A stretch of 64,000 nucleotides of DNA. Source: Bryobacterales bacterium (GTDB lineage: Bacteria; Acidobacteriota; Terriglobia; Bryobacterales; Bryobacteraceae). The position numbers and the translations under genes are program-made. The stretch spans positions 1 through 64,000 of the forward strand of contig JADZBH010000041.1 of assembly GCA_020852175.1 (NCBI GenBank), read 5' to 3'. Numbering within the stretch: position 1 is the first letter of the stretch; the number at the start of each line of letters is the position of its first letter. The notes beneath the pieces were generated by a model. It was not told the origin of the DNA and did not search any database. It saw nothing but the letters and a program-made list of their open reading frames with translations. This document shows positions 43,404-53,730 of this stretch, one piece after another.

Positions 43404-43978
43404 CGCCGGGGATCTCCCTCGTCCGGCTGGGCGACGGCGTGGACCCGGGTCTCCTCGCGCCGTTGCCTGCTGCCCTGACGTCGATTCTGCACATTCCTTG
43501 CTCGATAGAATCTGAAATATTAGATATTTCCCCGGCCTTCGATGCCGACCGCCGTCAATACCGCGTGGACCGGATCTTACAGCTCCTGTGCGACGGCATA
43601 CACCACCGGGGCGGTGTGCGCAGGTTGGGTGTGGCGGCGCATGATCTCTTCCTTCCCGTTCTCACGCATGTCTTCGGCGCGGGCCAGCTTGCGGGCTCCT
43701 GCGCCGTTGTTTCCCTTTACCGCTTGCGCGAGGAAATCTATGGCCTGGCTGAGTCGCGGCCCCTTCTGGAGGAGCGTCTCCTCAAGGAATCGCTGCATGA
43801 ACTCGGACATACGTCCGGTCTTCGCCATTGCGACGCCTGGCAATGTGTCATGTCTTCCAGCAATAGCGTGGAACTGGTTGACTTGAAATCGGCAAGGTAT
43901 TGCGTCCGTTGCCAAACATCTTTACAACGCACACTGCATGGACACGGCAGTCTCCGCTCCTCGGACCCGGCATCATGA
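43400..43978 (+). CDS. amzA: Archaemetzincin (peptidase M54)
   Basis: A 192 aa metalloprotease-like protein. Near residue 133 it carries the full archaemetzincin signature HELGHTSGLRHCDAWQCVM, followed by VELVDLKSARYCVRC; the three His and Glu form the catalytic zinc site and the four Cys a second structural zinc. No signal peptide, so cytoplasmic. The start overlaps the response regulator as ATGA, making it the last gene of the redox/two-component cluster. Physiological substrates of this family in bacteria are not established; its coupling to a signalling operon is unusual. Confidence 0.93.
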   Translation: MTPGISLVRLGDGVDPGLLAPLPAALTSILHIPCSIESEILDISPAFDADRRQYRVDRILQLLCDGIHHRGGVRRLGVAAHDLFLPVLTHVFGAGQLAGSCAVVSLYRLREEIYGLAESRPLLEERLLKESLHELGHTSGLRHCDAWQCVMSSSNSVELVDLKSARYCVRCQTSLQRTLHGHGSLRSSDPAS

Positions 43979-44000
43979 GCCCATGCCAGTAATGCTGCAA

Positions 44001-44017
44001 TTGGCATCAATCGTGCA
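44001..44017 (+). promoter_or_regulatory. Sigma-54 promoter of the Wood-Werkman operon
   Basis: TTGGCAT-N5-GTGCA matches the -24/-12 consensus (TGGCAC-N5-TTGC) with the exact GG-N10-GC spacing; GG is at 44003-44004 and GC at 44015-44016. Transcription should start near 44028. That leaves a 25-nt leader before the ATG at 44053 and makes the earlier ATG at 44035 unlikely. A NtrC-type activator is encoded two genes upstream. Confidence 0.65.
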
Positions 44018-44052
44018 CCGGTACGATGTAAAGGGTGCATGGTCTGAGTCAA

Positions 44053-45570
44053 ATGACACAACAAAATCCAAGAAAAATCGAGGTCACCGAATTAGTTCTG
44101 CGCGATGCGCATCAGAGCCTGCTGGCCACGCGCATGGCGACCGAAGATATGATTCCGGCGTGCGAGGATATCGACAAGGCCGGGTATTGGTCCGTGGAGT
44201 GCTGGGGCGGGGCCACGTTCGACTCCTGTATCCGCTTCCTGAATGAGGACCCTTGGGAGCGCCTTCGCACCTTCCGGAAACTGCTGCCCAATTCCCGCCT
44301 GCAAATGTTGTTGCGGGGGCAGAATCTTTTGGGATACCGCCACTACGAAGACACCGTTGTCGATCGCTTCGTCGAAAAGGCCGCCGAAAACGGCATGGAT
44401 GTTTTCCGCGTGTTCGACGCGTTGAATGACGTGCGCAACGTACGCCGCGCCATCCGCGCCGTGAAACGGACCGGCAAACACGCCCAGGGCACCATCTGTT
44501 ACACCATCTCGCCCCTGCACACCGTGCAGGGTTATGTCGAGTTGGCGGAAAAGCTGGTGGACATGGGTTGCGACTCTCTCTGCATCAAGGACATGGCCGC
44601 CCTGCTGAAGCCGCAACCGGCTTACGACATTGTGAGCGCCATCAAGGAATCCCTGGGCGAGGCGGTGCGCGTCCACGTCCATGTGCATGCCACCACCGGC
44701 GTCACGCTGGTCAGCCTGATGAAGGCCATCGAAGCGGGCGCCGACGCCGTCGATACTTCCATTAGCGCGCTCAGCCTCGGCCCGGGCCACAACCCCACCG
44801 AAAGCCTGGTGGAGATGTTGGAGGATACCGGTTACACCACCGGTCTCGACATGGAGCGGCTGCTCCGGATCAAGGATCATTTCGCGAAAATCCGCCCACG
44901 CTACGCGGAGTTTCTTTCCAACATCACGGGAGTGGAGACCGAGATCTTCCAGTCGCAGATACCGGGCGGCATGATCTCCAACATGGAAAGCCAGCTCAAA
45001 CAACAGGGCGCCGCGGACCGCATCAGGGAAGTGCTTGCCGAGGTGCCCCGTGTGCGCGCCGATGCCGGCTATCCGCCGCTGGTGACGCCATCGAGCCAGA
45101 TCGTGGGCACGCAGGCCGTCTTCAACGTCCTGATGGGCCGTTACAAGGTGCTTACGGGCGAGTTCGCCGACCTGATGCTTGGCTACTACGGCGAAACCAT
45201 CGGGCCGCGGAACCCCGAGGTGATCTCGCTGGCTGGCGCCCACGCCAAGAAACCCTCCATCACCCAGCGTCCGGCCGACCTGCTCACGCCTGAATGGGAC
45301 CAGTTGCGCGCCGGGGCGCTGGCGCTGGAAGGCTGCAACGGCAGCGACGAGGACGTGCTCACGCACTCCATGTTTCCTCAGGTCGCTCCGCGCTTCTTCA
45401 AGACTCGCGCCCAGGGACCGAAGAACGTGGGACGCGACCCGCGGGCGGCCGCCGCTCCGCAGCCCGCCTCCGGTGCGCCTGCCCCGGGACAGACGCCCGT
45501 CCGCACGCCCATCACCTATGAAGTGAAACTGGACGGCCGGACGCACACCGTCACCGTCACACCGGCTTAG
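44053..45570 (+). CDS. Transcarboxylase 5S subunit
   Basis: A 505 aa biotin-dependent carboxyltransferase that moves the carboxyl group between carboxybiotin and pyruvate/oxaloacetate. The sequence closely follows the Propionibacterium methylmalonyl-CoA carboxytransferase 5S subunit (RDAHQSLLATRMA, YWSVECWGGATFDSCIRFLNEDPWERLR, QMLLRGQNLLGYRHY). Metal ligands are Asp of LRDAHQ, the carbamylated Lys of CIKDMAALLKP and His of VHVHATTG. A C-terminal tail (PITYEVKLDGRTHTVTVTPA) matches the 5S end. The start at 44053 is chosen from the sigma-54 start site. No biotin carboxylase gene is in the operon, which fits a transcarboxylase. Confidence 0.94.
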   Translation: MTQQNPRKIEVTELVLRDAHQSLLATRMATEDMIPACEDIDKAGYWSVECWGGATFDSCIRFLNEDPWERLRTFRKLLPNSRLQMLLRGQNLLGYRHYEDTVVDRFVEKAAENGMDVFRVFDALNDVRNVRRAIRAVKRTGKHAQGTICYTISPLHTVQGYVELAEKLVDMGCDSLCIKDMAALLKPQPAYDIVSAIKESLGEAVRVHVHVHATTGVTLVSLMKAIEAGADAVDTSISALSLGPGHNPTESLVEMLEDTGYTTGLDMERLLRIKDHFAKIRPRYAEFLSNITGVETEIFQSQIPGGMISNMESQLKQQGAADRIREVLAEVPRVRADAGYPPLVTPSSQIVGTQAVFNVLMGRYKVLTGEFADLMLGYYGETIGPRNPEVISLAGAHAKKPSITQRPADLLTPEWDQLRAGALALEGCNGSDEDVLTHSMFPQVAPRFFKTRAQGPKNVGRDPRAAAAPQPASGAPAPGQTPVRTPITYEVKLDGRTHTVTVTPA

Positions 45571-45615
45571 AGCCGGCCGCCCTTCGCCCTCGGATTGTGG
45601 AAACGGGAGACAACT

Positions 45616-47163
45616 ATGCCCACGATGGATGAACGATTGGAACAGTTGCGCACGCGCCGTGCCGCCTTGCAGGCCGGCGGCGGCGAGGAAAAGCTGGACA
45701 AGCTCCGCGCCCAGGGCAAACAGACCGCCCGCGAGCGTATCGAGGCTCTCCTCGACCCCAACAGCTTCCAGGAAACCGGACTCTTCGCCCAGCACCGCGC
45801 CACCCTGTTCGGCATGGCGGGCAAGGAGATGGCCGCCGACGGCGTCGTTACCGGCGCGGGAACCGTGGCCGGGCGTCTGATTCACCTGGCCAGCCAGGAT
45901 TTCTCCGTGGCCGGAGGCTCGGCCGGCGAGGTCCACTCGATGAAGGTCGCCGACACCATGCAGCAGTCGCTGAAGACCGGCACGCCGTTCGTGTTCATCA
46001 ACGACTCCGGCGGCGCGCGCGTGCAGGAGGGCATCGACTCGCTGTCCGGTTACGGCAAGGTGTTCCACACGAACGTCATGCTGAGCGGCGTCGTACCTCA
46101 GATCTCGCTCATCTGCGGCCCGTGCGCGGGAGGCGCCGCCTACAGCCCGGCGCTCACCGACTTCATCATTCAAACCCGCAAAGCCCAGATGTTCATCACG
46201 GGACCCGGCGTCATCAAACAGGTCACCGGCGAGAACGTCACCGCCGAGCAACTCGGCGGCCCCGACGCTCATATGGTCCACTCGGGCGTGATTCACTTCA
46301 TCGCCGAGGACGACGCCGAGGCCGCGCTGCTCTGCCAGAAACTGCTCAGCTTCCTGCCCTCGAATAATCTCGAGGACCCGCCCGAGTTCCCCACCGACGG
46401 CAACGTCGATCCGAACGAGGCGCTGAACACCCTGGTGCCCATCGAAGGGAAACAGGCCTATGATGTCCGCGACGTCATCGTGAACATCGTGGACTCAGGC
46501 GACTTCCTGGAAGTGCAGTCCGGCTACGCTCCCAACATCGTCATCGGGTTTGCCCGCATTCTCGGCCGCACCGTAGGCCTCGTCGGCAACCAGCCCAAGG
46601 TGAACGCCGGCGTGCTCGACATCAACGCCTCGAACAAGGCGTCCCGCTTCATCCGCTTCTGCAACGCGTTCAATATTCCGCTGGTCACCTTCGTGGATGT
46701 CCCCGGCTTTCTGCCCGGCGTGCAGCAGGAGTACGGCGGCATTATCCGCCACGGAGCCAAGATGCTGTTTGCCTACTCGGCCGCCACGGTCCCCAAGGTG
46801 ACCATTATTCTGCGCAAGGCTTTCGGAGGCGCTTACCTGGCCATGTGCGGCAAGGACCTGGGCGCCGACCGCGTCTTCGCCTGGCCCGCGGCCGAGGTGG
46901 CCGTCATGGGCGCCGAGGGCGCCGCCGAGATTGTCTTCAAGCGGGAAATCGATGCCGCCGTGGATAAGGCCGCCAAGCGCCGGGAAATGATCGAGGAGTA
47001 CCGGGAGGCGTTTTCCACGCCCTATGTCGCCGCCGGACGCCGTCTGGTCGATGACATCATAGAACCCGCCGGCACGCGCCGCGTCATTGCCCGGACACTC
47101 GAATACCTGCACACGAAGCGCGAACTGCGGCCGTCCAAGAAGCACGGCCTCATCCCGCTCTAA
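45616..47163 (+). CDS. Transcarboxylase 12S subunit (acyl-CoA carboxyltransferase)
   Basis: A 515 aa crotonase-fold carboxyltransferase acting on methylmalonyl-CoA/propionyl-CoA. Two oxyanion regions are clear: FINDSGGARVQEGIDSLSGYG with GPCAGGAAYSPALTDF, and VPGFLPGVQQEYGGIIRHGAKMLFAYSAATVPKVTIILRKAFGGAYLAM. ATG 45616 has GGGAGA upstream. In the transcarboxylase it pairs with 5S through the biotin carrier. The same family serves propionyl-CoA carboxylase, so PccB is the alternative; the 5S neighbour argues for transcarboxylase. Confidence 0.94.
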   Translation: MPTMDERLEQLRTRRAALQAGGGEEKLDKLRAQGKQTARERIEALLDPNSFQETGLFAQHRATLFGMAGKEMAADGVVTGAGTVAGRLIHLASQDFSVAGGSAGEVHSMKVADTMQQSLKTGTPFVFINDSGGARVQEGIDSLSGYGKVFHTNVMLSGVVPQISLICGPCAGGAAYSPALTDFIIQTRKAQMFITGPGVIKQVTGENVTAEQLGGPDAHMVHSGVIHFIAEDDAEAALLCQKLLSFLPSNNLEDPPEFPTDGNVDPNEALNTLVPIEGKQAYDVRDVIVNIVDSGDFLEVQSGYAPNIVIGFARILGRTVGLVGNQPKVNAGVLDINASNKASRFIRFCNAFNIPLVTFVDVPGFLPGVQQEYGGIIRHGAKMLFAYSAATVPKVTIILRKAFGGAYLAMCGKDLGADRVFAWPAAEVAVMGAEGAAEIVFKREIDAAVDKAAKRREMIEEYREAFSTPYVAAGRRLVDDIIEPAGTRRVIARTLEYLHTKRELRPSKKHGLIPL

Positions 47164-47172
47164 GGAGACGCC

Positions 47173-47508
47173 ATGGCATCGGAACTGCGATTGGAATGTA
47201 AGTTTCAAATGGCGGAGATGGAGGCCCAGATCCATGATCTGAAGGCGAAGATCGAGGCTCTGGAGCGCCGGTTCGCCGCGGCATCCGCCGCCACCCCTCC
47301 GGCCGCCAGGGCAACGCCGGCTCCGAAAGCCGCTCCCCCGCCGCCGGGCATTCCGGAGGAGGTTTTGCTCGCTATCTCGGCCGCCGTCGCCGCCTTCCTC
47401 GGCAAGCGCGGACACATCCGCCAGATCCGTCTGGCGAGTTCCCCGGCCTGGGCTCAGCAGGGGCGCGCCTCCATCCAGGCCTCACACGGCATCGTCGTGC
47501 AACGTTAG
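47173..47508 (+). CDS. Small carboxyltransferase subunit, OadG-like but soluble
   Basis: A 111 aa protein. An N-terminal coiled coil (LECKFQMAEMEAQIHDLKAKIEALERRFAAA) and a Pro/Ala linker are followed by EEVLLAISAAVAAFLGKRGHIRQIRL and WAQQGRASIQASH. That C-terminal block resembles the tail of gamma/delta small subunits of sodium-pump decarboxylases, but the N-terminal membrane helix of OadG is missing. It probably bridges subunits of the transcarboxylase. It lies 9 bp after the 12S gene and 12 bp before the carrier gene. Confidence 0.7.
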   Translation: MASELRLECKFQMAEMEAQIHDLKAKIEALERRFAAASAATPPAARATPAPKAAPPPPGIPEEVLLAISAAVAAFLGKRGHIRQIRLASSPAWAQQGRASIQASHGIVVQR

Positions 47509-47520
47509 CGGAGATTGAAC

Positions 47521-47898
47521 ATGAAACTGAAAGTTACGGTGGATGGCAAGACCTACGAGGTGGACGTGGAGGTGGCCGAGGATCCTCACCCGGCGCCGGC
47601 CGCCTACATGACTCAGCCCGCCCCCGTGCGGGTGCCCGCCGCCGGAGCGCCGCCCGTGCCGCCCGCCCCCTCGCCGGAGGATGGCGGCAAGGTGTGCCGC
47701 AGTCCCATCTCGGGTATCGTCGTCAAGATCAGCGCCCAGCCCGGCCAGCAGATTCAGCCCGGCGACATCCTGATTGTCCTGGAGGCCATGAAGATGGAGA
47801 CCAACATCACCGCGCCCGTGGCCGGCAAGGTCGCCGCCATCAAGGTGAACGTAGGCGACAATGTCCAAAGCGGGCAGGTGGTCGTCGAATGCGAATAG
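47521..47898 (+). CDS. Biotinyl carrier protein (transcarboxylase 1.3S)
   Basis: A 125 aa carrier. It opens with KLKVTVDGKTYEVDVE, has an Ala/Pro-rich flexible linker, and ends in a biotinyl domain with the biotinylated Lys in LEAMKMETNITAPVAGKV. It shuttles carboxyl groups between the 5S and 12S active sites. The ATG at 47521 is preferred to the TTG at 47515. Length matches the Propionibacterium 1.3S subunit. Confidence 0.95.
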   Translation: MKLKVTVDGKTYEVDVEVAEDPHPAPAAYMTQPAPVRVPAAGAPPVPPAPSPEDGGKVCRSPISGIVVKISAQPGQQIQPGDILIVLEAMKMETNITAPVAGKVAAIKVNVGDNVQSGQVVVECE

Positions 47899-47915
47899 TG
47901 GCGGAGGAACGTACG

Positions 47916-48374
47916 ATGACACAGGAACTCTCACAAGTCCCCGGTTTTCTCTGCGTGGACCATGTCGCCGTCGCCGTCAAACCCGGTGAATTGGAGCAGC
48001 ATGTGGCTGCCTATAAGACCATGGGCTTCACCGAGATCCACCGCGAGGAGGTTCTCGGCAAGGATCAGGTGCGCGAAGTGCTGCTCCGTATCGGCGATGG
48101 TCCGAACCTGATCCAACTGCTCGAGCCGCTCACGCCTGAATCGCCCGTCTCCAGGCAAATTGAAAAGTCCGGGGGCCGCGGCGGCTTCGCCCACGTCGCT
48201 TTTCGCGTGGCCGGCATTCAGGCCGCCTTCGACCACCTGAAGGCCAACGGTTTTCAAATCCTCGACGACGCCCCGCGCCCCGGCTCGCGCGGCACCACCG
48301 TCTTCTTCGTGCATCCGAAGACGACGGCCCAGGCGGCGTTCGGCTACCTGATTGAAGTGGTGCAGGAGGGCTGA
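47916..48374 (+). CDS. mce: Methylmalonyl-CoA epimerase
   Basis: A 152 aa vicinal-oxygen-chelate enzyme interconverting (S)- and (R)-methylmalonyl-CoA. Metal ligands fit His of CVDHVAVAV, Gln of NLIQLLEP, His of GFAHVAFRV and Glu of [13 protein letters not shown] precedes the ATG. It links the transcarboxylase product to the mutase encoded 2 bp downstream. HGTTVFF-type C-terminal loops are as usual for the family. Confidence 0.93.
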   Translation: MTQELSQVPGFLCVDHVAVAVKPGELEQHVAAYKTMGFTEIHREEVLGKDQVREVLLRIGDGPNLIQLLEPLTPESPVSRQIEKSGGRGGFAHVAFRVAGIQAAFDHLKANGFQILDDAPRPGSRGTTVFFVHPKTTAQAAFGYLIEVVQEG

Positions 48375-48376
48375 CC

Positions 48377-51122
<2,746 letters not shown>

Positions 51123-51139
<17 letters not shown>

Positions 51140-52172
51140 GCCGGCGGCGCGGTTTCCCCGCCGCCGCCTGACGGTGGAGCAGTATGTCGAGGGCGTCCTG
51201 TCGGCCAACCGCGCCGTGCTGGCGCGCGCCATCACGGTGATTGAAAGCGATCATCCGGACGATGGCGGCCTTGCCGCCGACATTCTGGACGCCATCCTGC
51301 CGCACACCGGCAACTCGCGCCGGATTGGAATCACAGGCGTTCCGGGCGCAGGCAAGAGTACCTTTCTCGACACGCTCGGCATGCACCTGATTCGCGATCA
51401 TGGCGAAAAGCTGGCCGTGCTCAGCGTCGATCCCTCCAGCCCCGTTTCCGGCGGCAGCATCCTCGGCGACAAGACGCGCATGGAACGGCTCTCCGCCGAG
51501 GACAACGCCTTCATCCGCCCCTCTCCGTCGCGCGGCTTTCTCGGCGGCGTCGCCCGCCGCACGCGCGAAACCATGCTGCTGTGCGAAGCCGCCGGCTACC
51601 GCAACGTGCTGGTGGAAACGGTGGGCGTCGGACAGTCGGAAACCGCCGTCCGGTCGATGACCGATTTCTTCCTGTTGCTGATGCTCCCCGGAGCGGGCGA
51701 CGAATTGCAGGGGATTAAGCGAGGCATTCTCGAAATGGTGGATGGCATGGCGATCAACAAAGCCGATGGCGACAACGCCGCGCGCGCCGCGCGGGCCCGC
51801 GCCGACTATGCGAGCGCTCTGCATCTGTTCCCTCCGGCGCCAGGCGGCTGGACGCCCCGCGTGCTCTCATGCAGCGCCCGCACCGGCGAAGGCATCGCCG
51901 AAGTTTGGCAGAGCGTGCTTGACCACGGCGAACTGATGGTCCGGCAAGGGCTGATGGCGGCGCGGCGCCGCGAGCAGTCGCTCGCCTGGATGCGCGAGTT
52001 GATCTCGATTGGCCTCGAGGAAGAGTTTCATCGCGACGCCGGAATGCAGCGGCGATTGCCCGAACTGGAGGGGGAGGTGCGTTCGGGCGCCACCACTCCG
52101 TTCGCCGCCGCCCGGACGCTGCTGCGCGAGTTTCATTCGCTTCATACGTCATCCCCCCCGTCAAAGGAGTAG
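51123..52172 (+). CDS. meaB: Methylmalonyl-CoA mutase-associated GTPase MeaB
   Basis: A 349 aa G3E-type GTPase that loads cobalamin into the mutase and protects it from inactivation. Walker [39 protein letters not shown] and the guanine motif NKADGD are all present. GTG start, overlapping the mutase gene by 17 nt. The C-terminal helices mediate dimerisation in MeaB. Its place between mutase and CoA-transferase is standard for propionate operons. Confidence 0.95.
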
Positions 52173-52175
52173 CGC

Positions 52176-53687
52176 ATGTCATTCCCGTTTCCCGTACTTA
52201 CCCCGGAGGAGGCGGCCGAACTCATCGACGATGGCGCCACCATCGGCTTCAGCGGCTTCACGCCGGCCGGCGCGGCCAAGGCCATTCCCGTCGCCATCGC
52301 GAACAAGGCCGAGCGCCTTCATGCGGCCGGCCAGCCCTTCGCCATCCGCGTGCTCACCGGCGCCTCCACCGGCCGGAGCCTCGACGGCGCGCTCGCCAAG
52401 GCCAACGCCATCAGCTTCCGCACGCCATACCAGTCCGACCCCACGCTGCGCAAGCAGATCAATTCCGGACAGGTCCACTTTCTCGACATGCACCTTTCCG
52501 TGCTGCCGCAGCAGGTTCGATACGGCTTCCTGGGCAACGTGAACTGGGCCATTCTGGAGGCCTGCGACATCACGCACGGCGGCGGCATCGTATTGACCAC
52601 ATCGGTTGGCGTCTCCAATACCTACGCGCACCGCGCCGAACGCGTCCTGATCGAGCTGAACCGGCGCCACCCGGCGCAACTTCTCGGCATGCACGACATC
52701 TTCGAACCCGCCGACCCGCCCGCCCGGAATGAAATTCCCATCTACAACGTCGATGACCGTATCGGCTCGCCCGTCCTGGTGATCGACCCCAGGAAAATCG
52801 CCGGAGTCGTCTTCACAGACGCCGACGACGAGGCCAGCCCTTTCGCCGACGCCACGCCGGTCACCGAGAAGATCGGCCAGAACGTCGCCGAATTCCTGGT
52901 GGCGGAAATGCGCGCCGGCCGCATCCCGAAAACCTTTCTGCCCTTGCAATCCGGCGTGGGCGATATCGCCAACGCGGTGCTTGGCGCGCTCGGCGCCCAC
53001 CCCGAGGTGCCCGATTTCGAGATGTACACCGAGGTTCTCCAGGATTCCGTCATGGATCTGCTCGAATCCGGCCGCTGCCGGTTCGCCTCGACGTGCGCCC
53101 TCACGCTCAGCCCCGAGAAGAACGCCCAGTTCCACGGCAACCTCGATTTCTTCCGCTCCCGGATTCTGATGCGCCCGCAGGAGATCACCAACCACCCGGA
53201 ACTGGTCCGGCGGCTCGGCATCATCTCCATGAACACGGCGATTGAAATGGACCTGGGCGGCAACGTGAACTCGACTCACGTCATGGGCAAGACGATGATG
53301 AACGGCATTGGCGGCTCCGGCGATTTCACGCGCAACGCCTACGTCTCCATCTTCAGTTGCCCCTCCACGCAAAAGAACGGCAAGATCTCCACCATCGTGC
53401 CGCTGTGCTCGCACATCGACCATAACGAACACTCCGTGCAGATTGTCGCCACCGAATACGGTGTGGCCGATCTGCGCGGCAAGGACCCGCACGAGCGCGC
53501 CGGCCTCATCATCGAGAACTGCGCACACCCGGATTTCCGCGACCAGCTCCGCGGCTACATGCGCCTGCTCCGCAGCGACACCCACGAGCCGTTCAGCCTG
53601 ACCGGCGCTTTCGCCATGCACCGGCACTTCCTGGAAACCGGGGATATGCGCGGCGTCGACTGGCCCGCCTGGAAGGAACGCCGGTAG
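52176..53687 (+). CDS. Succinate/propionyl-CoA CoA-transferase (acetyl-CoA hydrolase family)
   Basis: A 503 aa class I CoA-transferase of the Cat1/AarC/ScpC group. The conserved Glu expected to form the acyl-CoA intermediate is in ISMNTAIEMDLGGNVNSTHVMG, followed by MNGIGGSGDFTRNAY and EYGVADLRGKDPHERA. AAAGGAG precedes the ATG. In this operon it most likely transfers CoA from propionyl-CoA to succinate, releasing propionate and closing the Wood-Werkman cycle. Acetate as the acyl partner is the alternative. Confidence 0.92.
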   Translation: MSFPFPVLTPEEAAELIDDGATIGFSGFTPAGAAKAIPVAIANKAERLHAAGQPFAIRVLTGASTGRSLDGALAKANAISFRTPYQSDPTLRKQINSGQVHFLDMHLSVLPQQVRYGFLGNVNWAILEACDITHGGGIVLTTSVGVSNTYAHRAERVLIELNRRHPAQLLGMHDIFEPADPPARNEIPIYNVDDRIGSPVLVIDPRKIAGVVFTDADDEASPFADATPVTEKIGQNVAEFLVAEMRAGRIPKTFLPLQSGVGDIANAVLGALGAHPEVPDFEMYTEVLQDSVMDLLESGRCRFASTCALTLSPEKNAQFHGNLDFFRSRILMRPQEITNHPELVRRLGIISMNTAIEMDLGGNVNSTHVMGKTMMNGIGGSGDFTRNAYVSIFSCPSTQKNGKISTIVPLCSHIDHNEHSVQIVATEYGVADLRGKDPHERAGLIIENCAHPDFRDQLRGYMRLLRSDTHEPFSLTGAFAMHRHFLETGDMRGVDWPAWKERR

Positions 53688-53717
53688 ACGCGCCGCGCCA
53701 CACCCTTCCAGCGCATA

Positions 53718-53723
53718 TAGAAT
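53718..53723 (+). promoter_or_regulatory. Candidate -10 box of the PSD1 gene
   Basis: TAGAAT lies 7 nt before the ATG at 53731, predicting a leaderless mRNA and a separate unit from the propionate operon. Confidence 0.4.
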
Positions 53724-53730
53724 AAGGGGC

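Noticed and set aside
44092-46296. 734-aa reverse-strand ORF
   Set aside because: It is antisense to the 5S and 12S transcarboxylase genes, whose motifs are unmistakable.
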